A stretch of 64,000 bases of DNA, from NCBI GenBank assembly GCA_001939145.1, contig LSRX01000256.1, positions 649,932 to 713,931 on the forward strand, given 5' to 3'. The number at the start of each line of letters is the position of its first letter. Position 1 is the first letter of the stretch. A program made the position numbers and the translations under genes. Below, one piece after another: positions 11,301 to 25,800 of this stretch. The notes below the pieces were generated by a model. That model made no database searches, had not been told where the DNA came from, and saw only the letters and a program-made list of their open reading frames with translations. Source of the stretch: Symbiodinium microadriaticum. Lineage: Eukaryota; Sar; Dinophyceae; Suessiales; Symbiodiniaceae.

Positions 11301-14300
11301 TCGGGCTTAGGGGTTGCAATGGTGAAAGTGGTTCTGGGTCCTTAGGCCATTACCTTTTTCCAGTCGCTCGAGCCCTATGAGGCATAGATTCCGAAGCCCC
11401 AGACCGACACCGCAAGCCCCAGCTGCAGGCGCTAGGCCTGGAATCTAAGCCCTGAGCGAGTTTCTGTAGGCCCCAGGCCTTAGCCCCAAGCCCCGCACCC
11501 GGAACCCCGAAGCCGTGAACCCCGAAGCTTTAGGCGTAAGCATATACCGCATGCCCCAAGCCCTACACAGCAAGCCTACACAGCGCAGCACCCCAAGTCC
11601 GAAGCCATAACTACACACGCCAAGCCTGTAAACCCTACGTGGCACTGAGCCCCAAGACCCAGAAGCCCGAAGCCCTAAATCCGTAGAAGCGTGACACGCT
11701 GAACCCCCAAAGGCTTCAAGCACGAAAACCCTTGTGGAGCTCTTGCAGCAACCCTGAGAGTAAGCCTTCGAGAGCCCTTTCATGATAGGAGCCGGAACAT
11801 CCGCTGCGACTGCCGAGGAATAACTCCCCGGCCATCATGGCCAACCGCATCTCCTTCTGTATGGGCTCCTCGATGTCAACTGATGGTGCTCATTCTGGGT
11901 GGGGTCTTGCAGGTATAGGTTTCTATCGGTCTGACCAGGGGGGTATAACTTATAACTTTGCACAGGTCTTTCTCAACGTTTCATAGAGCAAGCAGGAGGG
12001 AAACATAAGGCCAGCAATAAGACCTTTGTTCGATTTGTGGGTGCCCATTTCTGAGTCCAAAGACTTCGCGAGGTCTATAGGGGCTAAAGTTTTACAAGGG
12101 CTTCGTATGATTCCTGTGAAGCCGAGGTTACCATGGGTGTTTCAGGCCGTTAAGGCGTTCTATAATTAAGTGCTTTTCACCCTATGGTTTCCAGACGGGC
12201 TTCGTCAAGGATTCTACGAGGCACGATTTGAAGTACCCCGCGCTCTGGGGTTCTGGTAGATTCCCGAGTTGTGCTTCAGTCGGGCGCTGATGACCAAAGA
12301 CAGGGAGGGATTCTATGTTGTGGGGTGTGGGGACCCTGGTCCAAGGAGGTCTGTGACGCCCCTTCAGAGGATTCAACAAATAGACACCCGAAGTGTGATT
12401 CGGTGTGATTCTCGCCATTTTATGGGCAAAGATAGGGCCCGTTTTTTTCAAGATCTCTGAAGGGCCTGGGCCGTGAGTTTGTGCGGAGTTTGGGTTTAGG
12501 GCCCACTTGAGCCGAGGTCTCATTGAATCACTACTGTACTACACTCCTGAACTGTCACACTATATGATTCCTCCAGCAAGCCCTTTAGCATATTATGCTA
12601 TATTAAGGTAGGATACCGCATATTATAGTATATTATAGTATATTCAAGGAAAGAGTATGGCACATTATAGTATATTATAGTAGGGTATAGCATATTACTA
12701 GTATCCCTGAAGCCTCCAAGAACACCGAGCCCAGGCATCCACGGCCCCAATTTCTTCATCGATCTCGAAGGCAACCCGACCTGCCCGGCTTTCTTGCAAT
12801 GGGGGATTCAGCGTTGCGGGGGGGTGAGTGGGTTATTGGGGGTACCAAGGTTTCCGGGCTTTGCTTGAGGGTGCTAGGGTGCTAGGGTTTGGGGCTTGTG
12901 GATGTTTCTGGTATGCTGCGGGATTGATGATCCAAGTCACGAGCCATCAACTTCTGCATTGATGTATCGTAGCAGGATAAGGTCGTACATGCGAGTCCGA
13001 TGCGCCAGAGCTCTTGCCGGAACCCGCTACCCCGAACCCACCGACAGCTCAGAAATCAGCCTCCAAAACGCAAGGAAGTCTGCAGAAAGGAAGGATATAG
13101 CGACAGGTTTACGGATCCAGCCGTTGCTGCTTACGGAAATTCATTTCAGTCCCTTTGCATGACATAATAACAAACCTCTCAACAATCCCTTCTCGCCCGA
13201 GACTGCTCAAAGCCCCTTGCAATCCTTCTCGCGCGAACCCCAGCCCTAAGGGGCCATATGTGGGTTTCCGAAAACAGGGGACCCTAATATAGTACCCTGC
13301 ATAGCAGGACCCTTATTAAAAGATTCCCAAAAATAAGGTAGCCCCTATCTTCGGAAACTCCCATATAATATCCGTCGTAGTTTTTGGGCGAGGCTCCGCG
13401 TCGCTGATCGCCTTCAACCTTGCAGTGGACTCCATCCAGCCGGATAAGGCTTCAAAGGGGTTTAGGGTTTAGGCTGTAGGTTTTAGGGTTTAGTGTGGCT
13501 TCAGAGGGGTTTAGTTTTTTTCGGGGCTTCGGGTGTTCAGGGGGTTGAGGGTGAGTTGAGCGAGTTTAGGGGCTTAGGGAGTTTGGGCGGGTTTTGCGAG
13601 CTTAGGGGTTTTGAGTGGCTTAGTGGGTTTAGGGTTTCGGGTTTAGGCTTCAAAGGGTTTGGGGCTTCGGATGTGGGGCTTGGGGTTTCGGGTTTGGGTT
13701 TCGGAAGGAAACCTCTTTCTTCCGAATCCCATGATCCACAATATCCAAAGATTGCGTTAAGAAATTGCGCAGTTTCGGAAGCAGGACCCTGCCAACGAGG
13801 CCACTGGGGTCTGGCCATCGAAGGTGCTTCGAGGAGTCTTTTCGGAGCCTCCCAAGGGAAGAAGAGGACGAAAATGATGGCCCTGAGCTGTAAGCCCTAC
13901 CTATAGTCTCCATTGTGGCTCCTTTTTAGGGTTACCGGGTTACCTTATAGGATCCTTAATATGAAATTGGTTAACCCAAAAAAAAGGAACTGCCATGGAG
14001 ACTGTAGGTACACCCTGAATGGTAAAGCCCTGCAGCCCTAAACCCTTGCGGTTCTCTTTGAGGCTTTAGGGGGCTTTAGGGGTAGTGTAGGGGCCTTAAT
14101 AGTTAGAATAGAGTTTTGGTGGTTCCTTATGGTAATCAAAGTATAAAAGACCCCAAACCCTCATCTAATTACTAAGACCCCTACATTAGGTCTTCCAGTT
14201 CTGGTGAGGCCACCGAAGCTTCTTGGAGTTGGCTAGAAGAACGGCGTTTCCTTGCTGCCCATGAGCTTTTGAGGAGAGGTGCTTTTCAGTGGTTTACAAA

Positions 14301-14718
14301 GTACTGCCAGACAGAAAGCCTTAACCATCCTGAACCCTGGCCCTGGCTCCTCAACCCCAAAACCCTAAACCCTTGGATGGAGAACTGAAAGAGCTGCTTT
14401 CGGGATGCTTGCCAGCTTCCGAGAGCTCTTATGACATGCAGCCCTGCAGGGCCGCATGCACTGAGCCAAAAAAAAGCTGAAACTCCCCAAGAAGCCCCCA
14501 AAACCCCACAAACCAAAAAGCTTAAGCCCACAGCCGTGGAACCCGTAAGAACCGCCCGAACGCCAAAAAAAAAAAACCGACCAAAAATCCCCTGGGACCG
14601 GGAATCTGAAAGGCTCAGTGCGTTGGCTCCGTGGCGCTGGGCGTGGACTGCAACGTTCACCCGCAGGGACTCTTGCCCCTTGCCCTCTTGGATTATGTTT
14701 CCGGTGCCCTTGAGGGGT

Positions 14719-14761
<43 letters not shown>

Positions 14762-17700
14762 TATAGATATAGGCCTTAATAATTAGTTAGAATAGGTTTT
14801 TGCGGCCCATTAGATTGTATTCCGGGTGCCTTTGAGGGGTTACTGTTGATGATATAAATCCTGCATTACCTTAACGACCCTAAACTCTGGTGGTATATTC
14901 CTTACTATAATGGGTAATGCAGGTGTTTTTAATCATCAACCGTAGTACATATACAAGGGTTCCTTGAAGGGCCCCTTTCAGTATGATTCTACGGGTTCCT
15001 TAAAAGGGCTCTGGGATTTTATTGCCAGGGTCCTTTCCGAAATCCTTAACGACCCCGCAAAGGAATCCAGATAGATCCGTATGGATCCGCTCAAAAGGGG
15101 GGGGGCCTTGAAGGGACTACCACAAGGGCTACTAGCCGGGTTGCTAGGGGGGGGACTTGGGTTGCTATCTAGGGGTCTTAAGGTTGAGGGCTTACTGTGG
15201 AGGGTTCCTTCGTTTTTTAGGGTTTGCGGGTTTAGGTTTAAGGGAGCCTTTCTTTGAGGGTGGTTTAGGGGTGCTATAGTTGGGCCTGAGTAGTTTGTAA
15301 CAGTATTCCTTTGGGTCCCCAATGTACTTCTAGCCTACACTCAAGTTTGGGTCTAGGGCTTGTAGGGTTGTGTTGTCTGACATCGAGCTTGAGGCTTCAT
15401 GGCTTGAGAGCATGAGAGTTTTTTTGGGTTGTTACCACTTTGTGTATGTGTTTTAGCCTTTGGGCTCTAGGGTTTTGGTGTGCAAATTTAAAATCGAAAT
15501 GCTTCAAGCCAACTCTCCAAGTTGTGTCCTCAAGTTGAGTTCAATTTCGTGGCGGGGCCGTGGGTTTATACTTTGGCACAGAGTGGCTGCTTTGGGCACC
15601 AGCAGTACTTGCAGAGGAATGGCTCTTCAGCCCAACGCGGCCAACACGTGTTCATACGAGTATCAAGTATGATCGTGGCCGAACACGTCTCAACCTCGAC
15701 GCATGGTCGGCTGCCAATCACGGATCATGGAACCATGGGTCTCCAAAGTTTCTACAAGGGCGGTTTCTGTAGGGCGCACAACATGACGGGGGCCCGTGCG
15801 CCTTTTTGCTTGCTTGCTGGTCTTTGGTCTGGTTTAGGACTGCCAACGCGAACGTTGCATGTGCTTGCTTTGAGTTGAGATTTCAGCGCCGGGAGGCACT
15901 GGGTACGACTCCACAAACCAAGCCCCATCTGGAGGCTCCCAGCAAAGTGAGTAACATTTCTTCCCCGGGTCTCCCTTTACTTCCATGATACAAAACCACC
16001 ACACAACCTTCTCCAAATATTTCCGTGCTTATGCTATTCTCTAGGTTCCCCAGAGCCTGTTGCCTGCCAAACCTTGTGCTGGCGCTGAAAACAGGTAGGT
16101 AGAAAGGCTTCGTTCAAGCCACAGTCCCTGAAATCTGAAAGAGTGCTTGCTAAGCTGCTAGCTGCAGAGCTTGGTCGTTGCTTGTGCGGCCTGGCTTACT
16201 GGCACCACGCACGGGATGAGCCTTGGCTGGACGGACGTTTAGTGCACCAAAGCACTGCAGGTTTTCCTCCATCAGCTGCACAGGATCAGCGCAGAAACTC
16301 CTCACCAGAAACGATGAACTCCAAACCTTGTACCCCTCACCCAAACTCCCAAATCTCAGAGCCCCTGAAAATCTTCGAGGTCGGGCCCATCAGCCATCTG
16401 TAGGCCCGGTCAGCAGACCACGGTCGCGAGGATATTGATTATATATGGGTTTTAATGACTAGAGTAGGGTTTTGGGGCTTACAGCATTTTACGTATACCG
16501 GGAGCGTGGTGGAATGTAACATGCTGCACCGTGGCATCCACAGCGCACAAATTCGGTTGATGAGCTTGATAAGAAAATGGTAAACGGTTGAATAAGGGGC
16601 TTCAATTTTGCCCAGAAAACCCAGAGCAAGAACCGAAACCGCGACCCCAAGACACCCTAAAGGAAACCTTTAGAGACGTATAGTAAGCTGTCTAGGAACC
16701 TTTTTGAAGCGCAATGCTCACCAAGCTGTCCGAGGCAGCTGTCTTGGGCGAACGTTTTGTCCAAGAAGGGGCGCCGCTTGGATAGCGAAGTCTGGGTCTG
16801 GGGCGGCTTTATTGGGTCCTTTAAATGTGAAGGGTTTAGGGTTCAGAGGTTATCTCCTATTCAGCGTTTGCTTTGGGCTTGCCGGGCTTCGTAGCATTCG
16901 GCAGGGACGCACGCAAAAGTAAAATCACAAAAAAATCTCGGGCCCTCAACCGAGAAGCCAAAGCCAAGCCTCAAGTACGTCCTTCCTTTTTCGGGTCTGG
17001 GTGTTAGGTATATTAGTCCTTTTTGTTTTATGCTTCGGCTGGACTGGAAGTAGTGGACCTCAATATACGACCCCCAAGAGCCGGTAGGGTTCTTAATGGG
17101 ACGACACCCCACTAAGGAAGACGTAAAGTAAAGCAACCACCGACTCAGGCAAAACCCTGACCCAGCCATGCCGTCTTCCCCGGCAGAGCTCCTCAACTTC
17201 TCGTCCAGCCGACAGCATTGTCTTCTATTCCGAGCGGCTTCTCAAACAAAGCAGCGTTCCCGGCAGAACGCCCTATATGACTCCTGTTGCGCTTGTTTAG
17301 CTCGCTCCGCATCCTACACCCTGAAGCCTTGAAGCCTGAAAGCAGTTCTTTTAAGCCACAAAGCCACCTACAACGGGTTGTGGAGGCCCTTGGAGCCTTA
17401 AATCCGCATGAACAACACTGAAGAGCTGTCCAGAAAACTTGTTGTATGGCCTAGATGCAGCCCTTGCAGAGCCTTTGCTTGTGTCCCGAAGCTCCCCTTG
17501 AAGTCGTAAAGGACCTCACGAAAACCCTGTTCACTTAGAATGGTTAAAGGACCCCACAAAAGCCCTGCTCCATTAGAATTGTACAGGACCTCACAAAACC
17601 CGTGCAAACCTGTAGTTTTGGAGACCCAAGCCATGGGATCGAGGCTGTTTGAGCTTCGACACCTATGCTGATGGATACATCCGAGGCGCGCTGGGGCTTG

Positions 17701-19789
17701 GGGCTCTTATAAGCCGTTCTACAAGGGGGAGGGATCTTACAGGTTTGAATTTCCGGAGTGCTAGAAGGGTTTGGTAGACCTTTTGAGAGGCTGTTGCAAG
17801 GTTTCGAAAGAGGCTCGACGAGTGTGGGGCGGGTTAAGCCGAATTTCATGGATCGTGTTATGGTTGTGTTGCAGGTTAGGGTGTTTTGCTGGTGTGTGAA
17901 GGAGTTCATAGGATGTTTTTGCTACATGTCCTTTCTTTCTAGTTCTTTTGTGGTTGGGGTTTCATACTTTGCTGAACAGGGGAACTGGTTTGGGTTTGAC
18001 CGGCTTCGAAAGCGAGGTTGCAGGCTGAGGGCTGGGGTTTGGCAAGCTTAGTGGTTTAGGGTCTAGGGTTGAGGAGTTTAGGGTTTACGGTTTAGGGTTC
18101 AGTTACTAGCGTTTACCCCATGTCGAATTTAGGGGCTTGGGGTTGTAATGTCCATCTAATCTCGGCCAGTAAGGGTAGGTAACTGTGCTGAATAGGGCTT
18201 AAACTTCACTCTGCAGGATTTCGTGGTGGTTTAGTGTTCAGGATTTCGTGGCATCTCGGGGCTTAGGCTAGGTACTTGGCCTTAGTGGCTTCAGCGCTGG
18301 GTGGGCAGTAGCCTTTAAGCATGTTCATGGTCTAAAGAGGGCAGCGGTTACAACGCTGAAACCCTAACCGGGTTCTTTGGAAGTACAGAGCCCGTAGTTC
18401 AAGGAGACCTTGAAGCCCTTTGGTTGGGCAGCCGGGCTCCAAGCAATTAGGCCCTATTAGGCCCTACATTCCCTGAGGGCTCCTGCTCTTGCGGAGGCGA
18501 AGGCTTCACCGGCCTCTACGTGAACCCGCTGAAGAAGGAGCCCTCTAAACCCTAAATACTAAAGCATAAAGGTTCAAAGCGCAAGTTTCGGGGGTCGCTG
18601 GAGCAACAGGAGTTGGGGTGTTGCTCTTCAGGATAGGGCTTGGGTTTGGGCTCAGGCCGGTTCATCCGCCCATGCGATCCCAACATCACGTCCCTCCATA
18701 TGAACCTAAAGCAGGAAGACCCGAAGGAGAATGGAGCCTACTTTAAGTTCCGCCGAACTATATAAGGTGAACCTTGCCTAGTCCTCTTCGGAGTGCGGCA
18801 CTCTGTACATGGCCACTTCTCAGGTTTCATGCTAGTCTCAAGAGCGGTGAAATGTGCAGAAAATCCAGGACCTGAATCTAGATCTTAACCCTAAACCCAA
18901 TGTTCCCGTAACCTGGATCTTAACCCTAAACCCAATATAATATTCCTCTAGTCTAGATCTTAACCCTAAACCTAAATCCCTTAATCTAGATCTTAACCCT
19001 AATTCTAACACCCTGTAGACCCTAAACCCATAAGTAGTAGGATCCTTCCTTGCCTAGTGTTTCAACCTTCCGGTCTCCCTGCTTGGGATTCACTAAAGTC
19101 TGAAGGGTTTAGCGTTTTGGGCTTAGGGTTCCGGGATATTTGCAGGCTTTGGAGTTTAAGGGCTAAGATTCACGGTGCAGAAGCCGCGAGACTGAGAGCA
19201 GATATCTTGGCGGCTGGGGTATGTATTCCTTGAGTGCTGCTGCTTCAAAACTCAACCGTATAGGTTGACAGTGGCTCATAAATCCTGAACCCCAACGTGT
19301 CAATCGGCTTGTTCTGGAAGGTTCAACCCCCTGCAACTCACGCATGTACCCCCAGCCCAAACCCAACATCCTAAATTCTAAACTCCATCTGCAGCAACAC
19401 CCCCAAAAGAGCCTTACAAGACACCAACACAACAGCTTAAGAGCGCCCTGTAAGACCCCATCGGGAGTCCTTGAAATGATTTGAAGTTTTGTACTAAGCC
19501 ACTTAGCATCATACATTGAAAGTTTAGGGGTACGGTTGATGATATAAATCCTGCGTTGCCCATAAAAAGGAATATACTATAATTCCCAGAGTTTAGGGTC
19601 CCTAAGGTACTGCTAGGGATTTATATCATCCAACAGTAGTGAACGTCAAGACTTTGGCCCCCCGTACACCTAAAGAGCAAGCCGAAGCCCTCCCAAGGTT
19701 ACCTTCGTAGGGCTTAGGGTTCTGGGATTGTCTTCGGCGCACGTGTCAAGTCCGCACGACCCCTTCTGTATATGTATGTATGTTAGTTT

Positions 19790-19827
<38 letters not shown>

Positions 19828-22800
19828 TATCATATATGTTGATGATAGTTATTCATATGTTCATTTATTCATGTATTCACTTATTTATACGCACATGCAG
19901 GTTTGCACCTGTATGGGACATTGATCTCTTCGATTCTGATTCTACTGCCAGGAGGTGGATGGCAAGAGGGTCATCGATGAGGACCGCCGTAGTTCGGGGG
20001 ATCCCCGGCCTTGGCCGGACTTGCATCAAAAATAAGCTAGGTGGCACTTGGGGAAGCTCCAAAAGTTCCCTTATGGCTCCTAAAGAGGTACCTATTCAAA
20101 AAAGTCTGTCTAAGGGCCCCAAAACTACAGCTCAAGTAGGTCATGTTCTGCCTTTCGACGACCACGATGAAGCAGAACAGTGTGGATCTCCAGAGCCCTG
20201 TTCCAAGTAGCCTAGGGAAGCCTAGCCCGGATGAAGAAAGAAACGCCGGAGCTCTTTGTAATCACTTTAAAAGCCCTGAGGAAGACGGGGGGGAGGGCAT
20301 TCTATTTAGTACTGTTTTACCAGCTGGGGATCACGGGCGCAATGGTCGCAATGAGCATGCGAAATTATGAATACGGAAAAGCCGATGATGATCATGACCT
20401 GAATCATGATGTTGATCCTGCTCATGGTGCTGGTGATGGTGATGATAGTGATGGCTCAAGGAAGCATGCTCGCAGCAGTCAGCAACATTGGGCTTTCCTT
20501 GCTTAACCTCACCCGCAAGCCCCAACCGCTAAAACCTAGACACCCAACACCAGATCCTTATACCTCCCCTTTAAATCACAACCGTTATAGCCCCAAACCC
20601 GAAACCCTTGATAAAACCTGATGGAACCTCAGAAGGCGTCATCTTTATGCCCTTGATCCAGGATCCTCCTATCATCGGGCTGGCAAGCGGCGGCTACATC
20701 AACAACAACGGCCACTTCGGCTTGAATTTGCCCCGCTTTGCAGCAAGTCATAAGAAGAGAAATCGTAGCAGTACTAGTAATAGTGATCGTTACGGTTTTA
20801 TATTAATACTGAAAGTCAGAGCCTTCTCAGGATTCCATGGAGTCTGCAAGTCTGTGTAGGGTTCTACAGGGTCGCTGCAGCACCCCTATGGTAATGGAGA
20901 TAGAGGGTTTATCTACAGCCTTGCGTCGTTAGCTCTAAGGTTTGGTAAGGCTGGCTCGTATATCAGCTTTCCACTCAGGCTTCAAATCGAATTTCCAACC
21001 CTTCGCCCTTATCATCATCTTCGACCCTAGCATCCTTCAGCCCCCAAGCCAAACCCCAAAGTTGCCGTTGCAACCGCCGCGCTAAGAATCCTATACTCCA
21101 CACTCCAACAAGCCCAACTCAAGTTGCGAAGCCACGAGGGCCCTAAACCAGAAAGCTGCCACTGGCTTGGGATTCTTCGATGGACAACTAGGTGGCACTT
21201 TGGGAAGCCTCAAAATTTCCCTTATGGTTCCTATGGGGGGGGGTACCTTTTCAACAACAATTTGGGCCCCAAAGCTACAACCCAGAATAGCAAGCCCACA
21301 ACTCGGATCCAAAGCAGGGTTGCCACGCCTTCAACACCACAACCATCCAAAAGCTGCAAACGCACAAAGACTCGAACCACACAAAATACCCAAAACAAAG
21401 CTCAAAACTCCGAGAGTTTTGTCGCTTCTCTAGGCCGCTCCGCGTCCCTGTCCGCCCCGAGCGGCGCCATGTATCAGGTACAGTTCATACGGGTTCGGGG
21501 GGGTTCGTTGTTCGCGGCTGATGGTTTAACATAAGGAAGCCTGAAAAAAAAATCCAGGAATGTTCGTAGGACTCTTAGTGTAATTCTGCTGTAAGTAATA
21601 TACCCCAAAGCCCATGCTAAGCATAACGCCCTGCGCGAAGTGTTAAGGCTCCTAAACTGCAGGATTCCCAGGGGGGAGGGGGCTTGCAGCTTGGGAGTCA
21701 CCGGTTCTGGGGCTTAGGGGTTAAGGTTCTGAGTGAGGGCTGGCGGAGTGTAGGCCCGACCTTAAGGCGTGGAGCCTAATCATGATGGGGGTTGAGGACA
21801 CCGGCTCCTGATATTCGTTGCATCCCTAATCCGAAGCATCTACAACCCTAAAGCCCCTAAGCCTCTGAGACTCTCGGACCCGAACAAAGAGGGTTTCAGG
21901 TCTATGGGGCTTAACCCTTTCGCGGGGTTGATTAGAGGGGTTTAGGAGGTTAGGAGTTTAGGAGGTTAGGATTTAGGAGTTTGGGTTTAGGGGTTAGGGG
22001 CTAGGCATTAAGGGCTAGGAGTTTTTGGATTCTTTAGGGGTCTAGGGAAAAAGAGTTTAGGGTTTGCGGAGCAGGTTTTAGGGGTTGTGGACTTAGGGTT
22101 CCAGAGTGGTTTCGGGTTTGGGTCGTCAGTGCCCAAGTATTAGGACTTGGCTGTAGTGGTACTCGTCGGCTTGTACCTGCTCATATTGAGGAGAGCCGCA
22201 GGAACATACACAAAACCCTACAGCTCTGAAACTCTAAACCCTAAACCCTAAAAAATCAACCCCTAAACCCTAAACCCCAATCCTAGAGCCGGATCCCAGA
22301 CTCCGGCGACATCTGTGGCCTTAGAGACCGGCACATCCGGTTCCAAGAATGTGGGACTTTGCGAAATTAGGGTACCTTATTTTGGGGTCCTTATGATAAG
22401 GATCCTACTATTTCGGGTACTATATTAGGGCCCCCTATTTTCGGAAACCCCCATGTCAGTTTGGGCCCGCGATCGGACCCGGTGCCACACATTCTGAGCA
22501 AGTCAGGGCCAACCTCTGAGCTGGATGAGTTCACGCATTGGGTGGCCCCGCTTTTCAAGCAATGCCACGCTTACGCCCAAACCAAGGGTGAAAACTTCGT
22601 CCGGACGCCTATCTGTTTCAACTGTATCAACGTCTCTGCGCGACATTGAAATTTGTTGAAAAGGCGCTCTATCTCATGCGCCTTTCGGGGGGTGTGGGTC
22701 CAGCCTGCGCTGTCGTTGCAGACGGAAGGGCCGAGCCTGACGACCCTAATTAGGCCCGGTGTCTTGACTATGAGATCTGGGCGTCTAAACCACGAAATCC

Positions 22801-25800
22801 AACCGTCATAAAATGCTGTGTGCCAAACAGGGGTCTACGTTACTCTTGAGTTGGGGGGGCACGTTGGCTACCAAGAAAGGTATGTGGGTGGATAAGTCTA
22901 GGTCTAAGTAGGAAGCACAATGTATCCCATGAATAGGATAGTATGCCTTAACATCTGGAGTGATCCCAGGTATGAGTTGAGAAGGCAATTTCCTTAAGTA
23001 ATCACACGGGGATTGAGGGGGCCTATTCCTCAACTAAGAGAGCAGGGTTTAGGGTTCGAGGATCCTTCGTTAGACTTAAAGCACATTCCATACTGTTGAT
23101 GATATACATCCTGGGAATTATGGTATATTCCTTACTATGCGTAATGCAGGATTTATATCATCAACCGTATTTCAGGGATTCAAACTGCGCTCTTTGGAAT
23201 GCTCGAAGACTCCACAGGAGCTCGTGGCGAACTCCGTTCGCTCTGCTGACGTGTCACCACTCGATGTGGAGGCAGTAGAGTGCCTTGGCAGCATTCATGG
23301 CTCAGGGCTTAGAGATTCTCGATGTGCTAAGGCATTCTACGGTTGATGATATAAATCCTGCACTTTAAAGATCCTAAACTATGGGAATTATGGTATCTTC
23401 CTTATTATGGGTAATGCAGGATCTATATCATCAACCATAGCGTGCAGAGCGAAAGGTCTGTCATTTCTAGGCTTGTTGAGGGTGAGGGAACCTCGCGAAA
23501 TACCAACGAGACCCGTGGCAAGAAAGCCTGTAGCCTTTGATCCCCACAAGCCCAAATCCTGACCCAAGACACTAAACTCGACGCAGCCGCCCCCCTAGCA
23601 CTAACCAAGACCCTGGCACCTTAAACCCCAAAGGTCTTAAGCTTAAAGCCGTAGCATCAACATTGAGTTCACAAGTCTTCGGGAGGTCGTGTTCCTTAGG
23701 CCTTGTTCCACCAGCCTTATGCCCAGTAACCCACTATACGGGTAATAGGGCTCGTAGGACATTGCAAGCAAGTTATTTCGGGCCCCTGTGCACCCAACCC
23801 TGGCGAAGCCCGGCTGTGCCGTCAGCACCATTTGAAGCATTTAGGGCCCGTAGTGCACGGTAATTAAAGGGTTTGGACTTTGGTCCAGGCTCGAGGCTTT
23901 GGTGTAGCTTTAGAACTTGGAGTTTTTGCCTTTGTGTAGCGTTTCGGGCTTCAGATATTCGTTGGGGCCCCACAGCCCAAATCCTTCATTCCAGAAATGG
24001 CTGATGGAGGCTTCTACAGATGTTACAGCTTTTGTATGGCGTTTTACCTGAGAGCTGGCTTTCAATGGCAACGCACGCTATATCTGGAATCAGAAATCTG
24101 CGGGGAGGAGGGGCCGACGCAGGAAGTAAACCCAAGACCCGACATCGCACTTCTAAGCTCCTACATCCCTAAGTGCAGGTTACCTGCAGAATTATGGGGT
24201 TGCTGGTCCATGAAATTCATGTATGGCGTATACTACCGACAACCGAATAAGTCACAATACAAATATGCGGAAGCAGCCGGCTGAACAGGCTTTCATGAAA
24301 CTCAGAGCCAAAGCCCTGAAGAAGCTTCGCCCCACAACCCACAACCTGATCGTAATCATGTAGGGGCCTGAATAATAAGAATAGGGTTTGGGGGTATAGA
24401 ATACTATACTTATAATGAGGAACCACCAGAATAGTGTTGGTAACTAGTTAGGCCCCTAGATTAGTCGAAAACCATCCCCCCGCCGATGCCTGCAGCTCTA
24501 TAACCCTACCTACAGTCTCCATTGCAGTTCCTTTTTTGGGCGACCTTTTAGGATCCTTTATATAGACGTGGTTAAACCAAAAAAAGGAACTGCAATGGAG
24601 ACCATAGGTAAACCCTAGCCAAGATGGCTAAAAAGCTGCCGACAAGGTGCAATGCCGCGGGTCACGTGCTGTCCGACGCGGTGGAGGCATGCCGGGATGC
24701 CACAGGGCACAGGGGCCTCAATATATCGAGCTGCTTCTTTGGGGTTTTTTTTTTGCTGCTACGAAGCTGCTACGAGGCTTTTAATTACAAGTTGTAAGGG
24801 CAATTGCGCTTCTACGGCATGGGGGAATCGGAGCTGTCCGGTTGGCCACCGTTCGTTTTTTTCGCCTTGTATCCTTCATGTTGCAGACCCGGACGAAGGT
24901 CCACCACTACGGTTGATGATATAAGTCCCGCAGATTACCCATAATAAGGAAAAAATACCATAATTCCCATAGTTTAGGGTCCTTAAGGTAATGCAGGATT
25001 TATATCATCAGCAGTAGGATCCTGAGGTTCATGGACAGCCCTTATCCCAAAAGCCCGAAAACTTCAATCCCGAAGCCTGGGTTCAGGGCTTAGGGTCTCG
25101 ACCATAGAACGCCCCTACAGAGCCTTACGCTGTAAAGAGACCTCGACTTCGTGTGAGCTAGCAGCCCCGGCGCTCCAAACTGTGAATCCTCTCGGGTTTT
25201 GGGCTTTAGGCTTAGGGCCTATCCAGGGTTTAGCGTTGGTTTGAGGTTTGGGGTTTGCGGTTTAAGGTCTAGCTTTGCAGCCTCAAGAGTGAGACAATAC
25301 CTTCGCGCTTCGCGGCAGGGGATCGCTGGCCCTTGAACTGTACAGCCGAGGCCCTCAGTTCCCCTGAAGCCAAAAGTGGCACGCTCGAAAACCCTAACCC
25401 GCAAGCCTTAAACATGTCATGCAAGAGATGTTGAGAACCCGAAGGTGCTGGAAACGAGTAGGGTGTTTGAGAGAAGAACCTCCAAGCAGGGACCCCAAAT
25501 TTTCAAGAATACCCTCCGCTAGCACTCCAGTTACAGTACCTACAAAGCGGTTCACTGTCCTTAAACGACCTTCCCGCCAGTAGAACCCAGCAACCCACCA
25601 CGTAGTTGAACGAAATCCCGATAAAGCTTGAAAAAGGTAATCGAGCTCCCGGGGCGTTGCAAGCACTAAAGTCACGACAACTCGAATCCCTTGGACGAGG
25701 CCACAGCGCTCGTCCGTGCCTACCGATCTCTAGCTACAACCGAGGTGCCCTGTTAGGGGGTCTGGGGTGGTCTAAGGTTGGGGGCTTAGGGTTGAGATGA

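Noticed and set aside
13773..13889. Open island reading GLAIEGASRSLFG with a GTAAGC donor, at first taken as the AL.GG block of the KS
   Set aside because: The exon at 14613 fits this block better and joins 13448 in phase 0. It may still be a diverged duplicate.
16143..16403. Frame LAAELGRCLCGLAYW
   Set aside because: The start looks protein-like but no junction with the neighbouring KS exons fits, and the end is repeat-like.
22292..22647. Possible KS exon (ALETGTSGSKN) followed by a family C element acting as a complete GT-AG intron and a 62-codon frame
   Set aside because: The exon pair 21434-21477 and 23218-23279 joins in frame and covers the expected KS segment without it, and the frame beyond the element does not match the phase.
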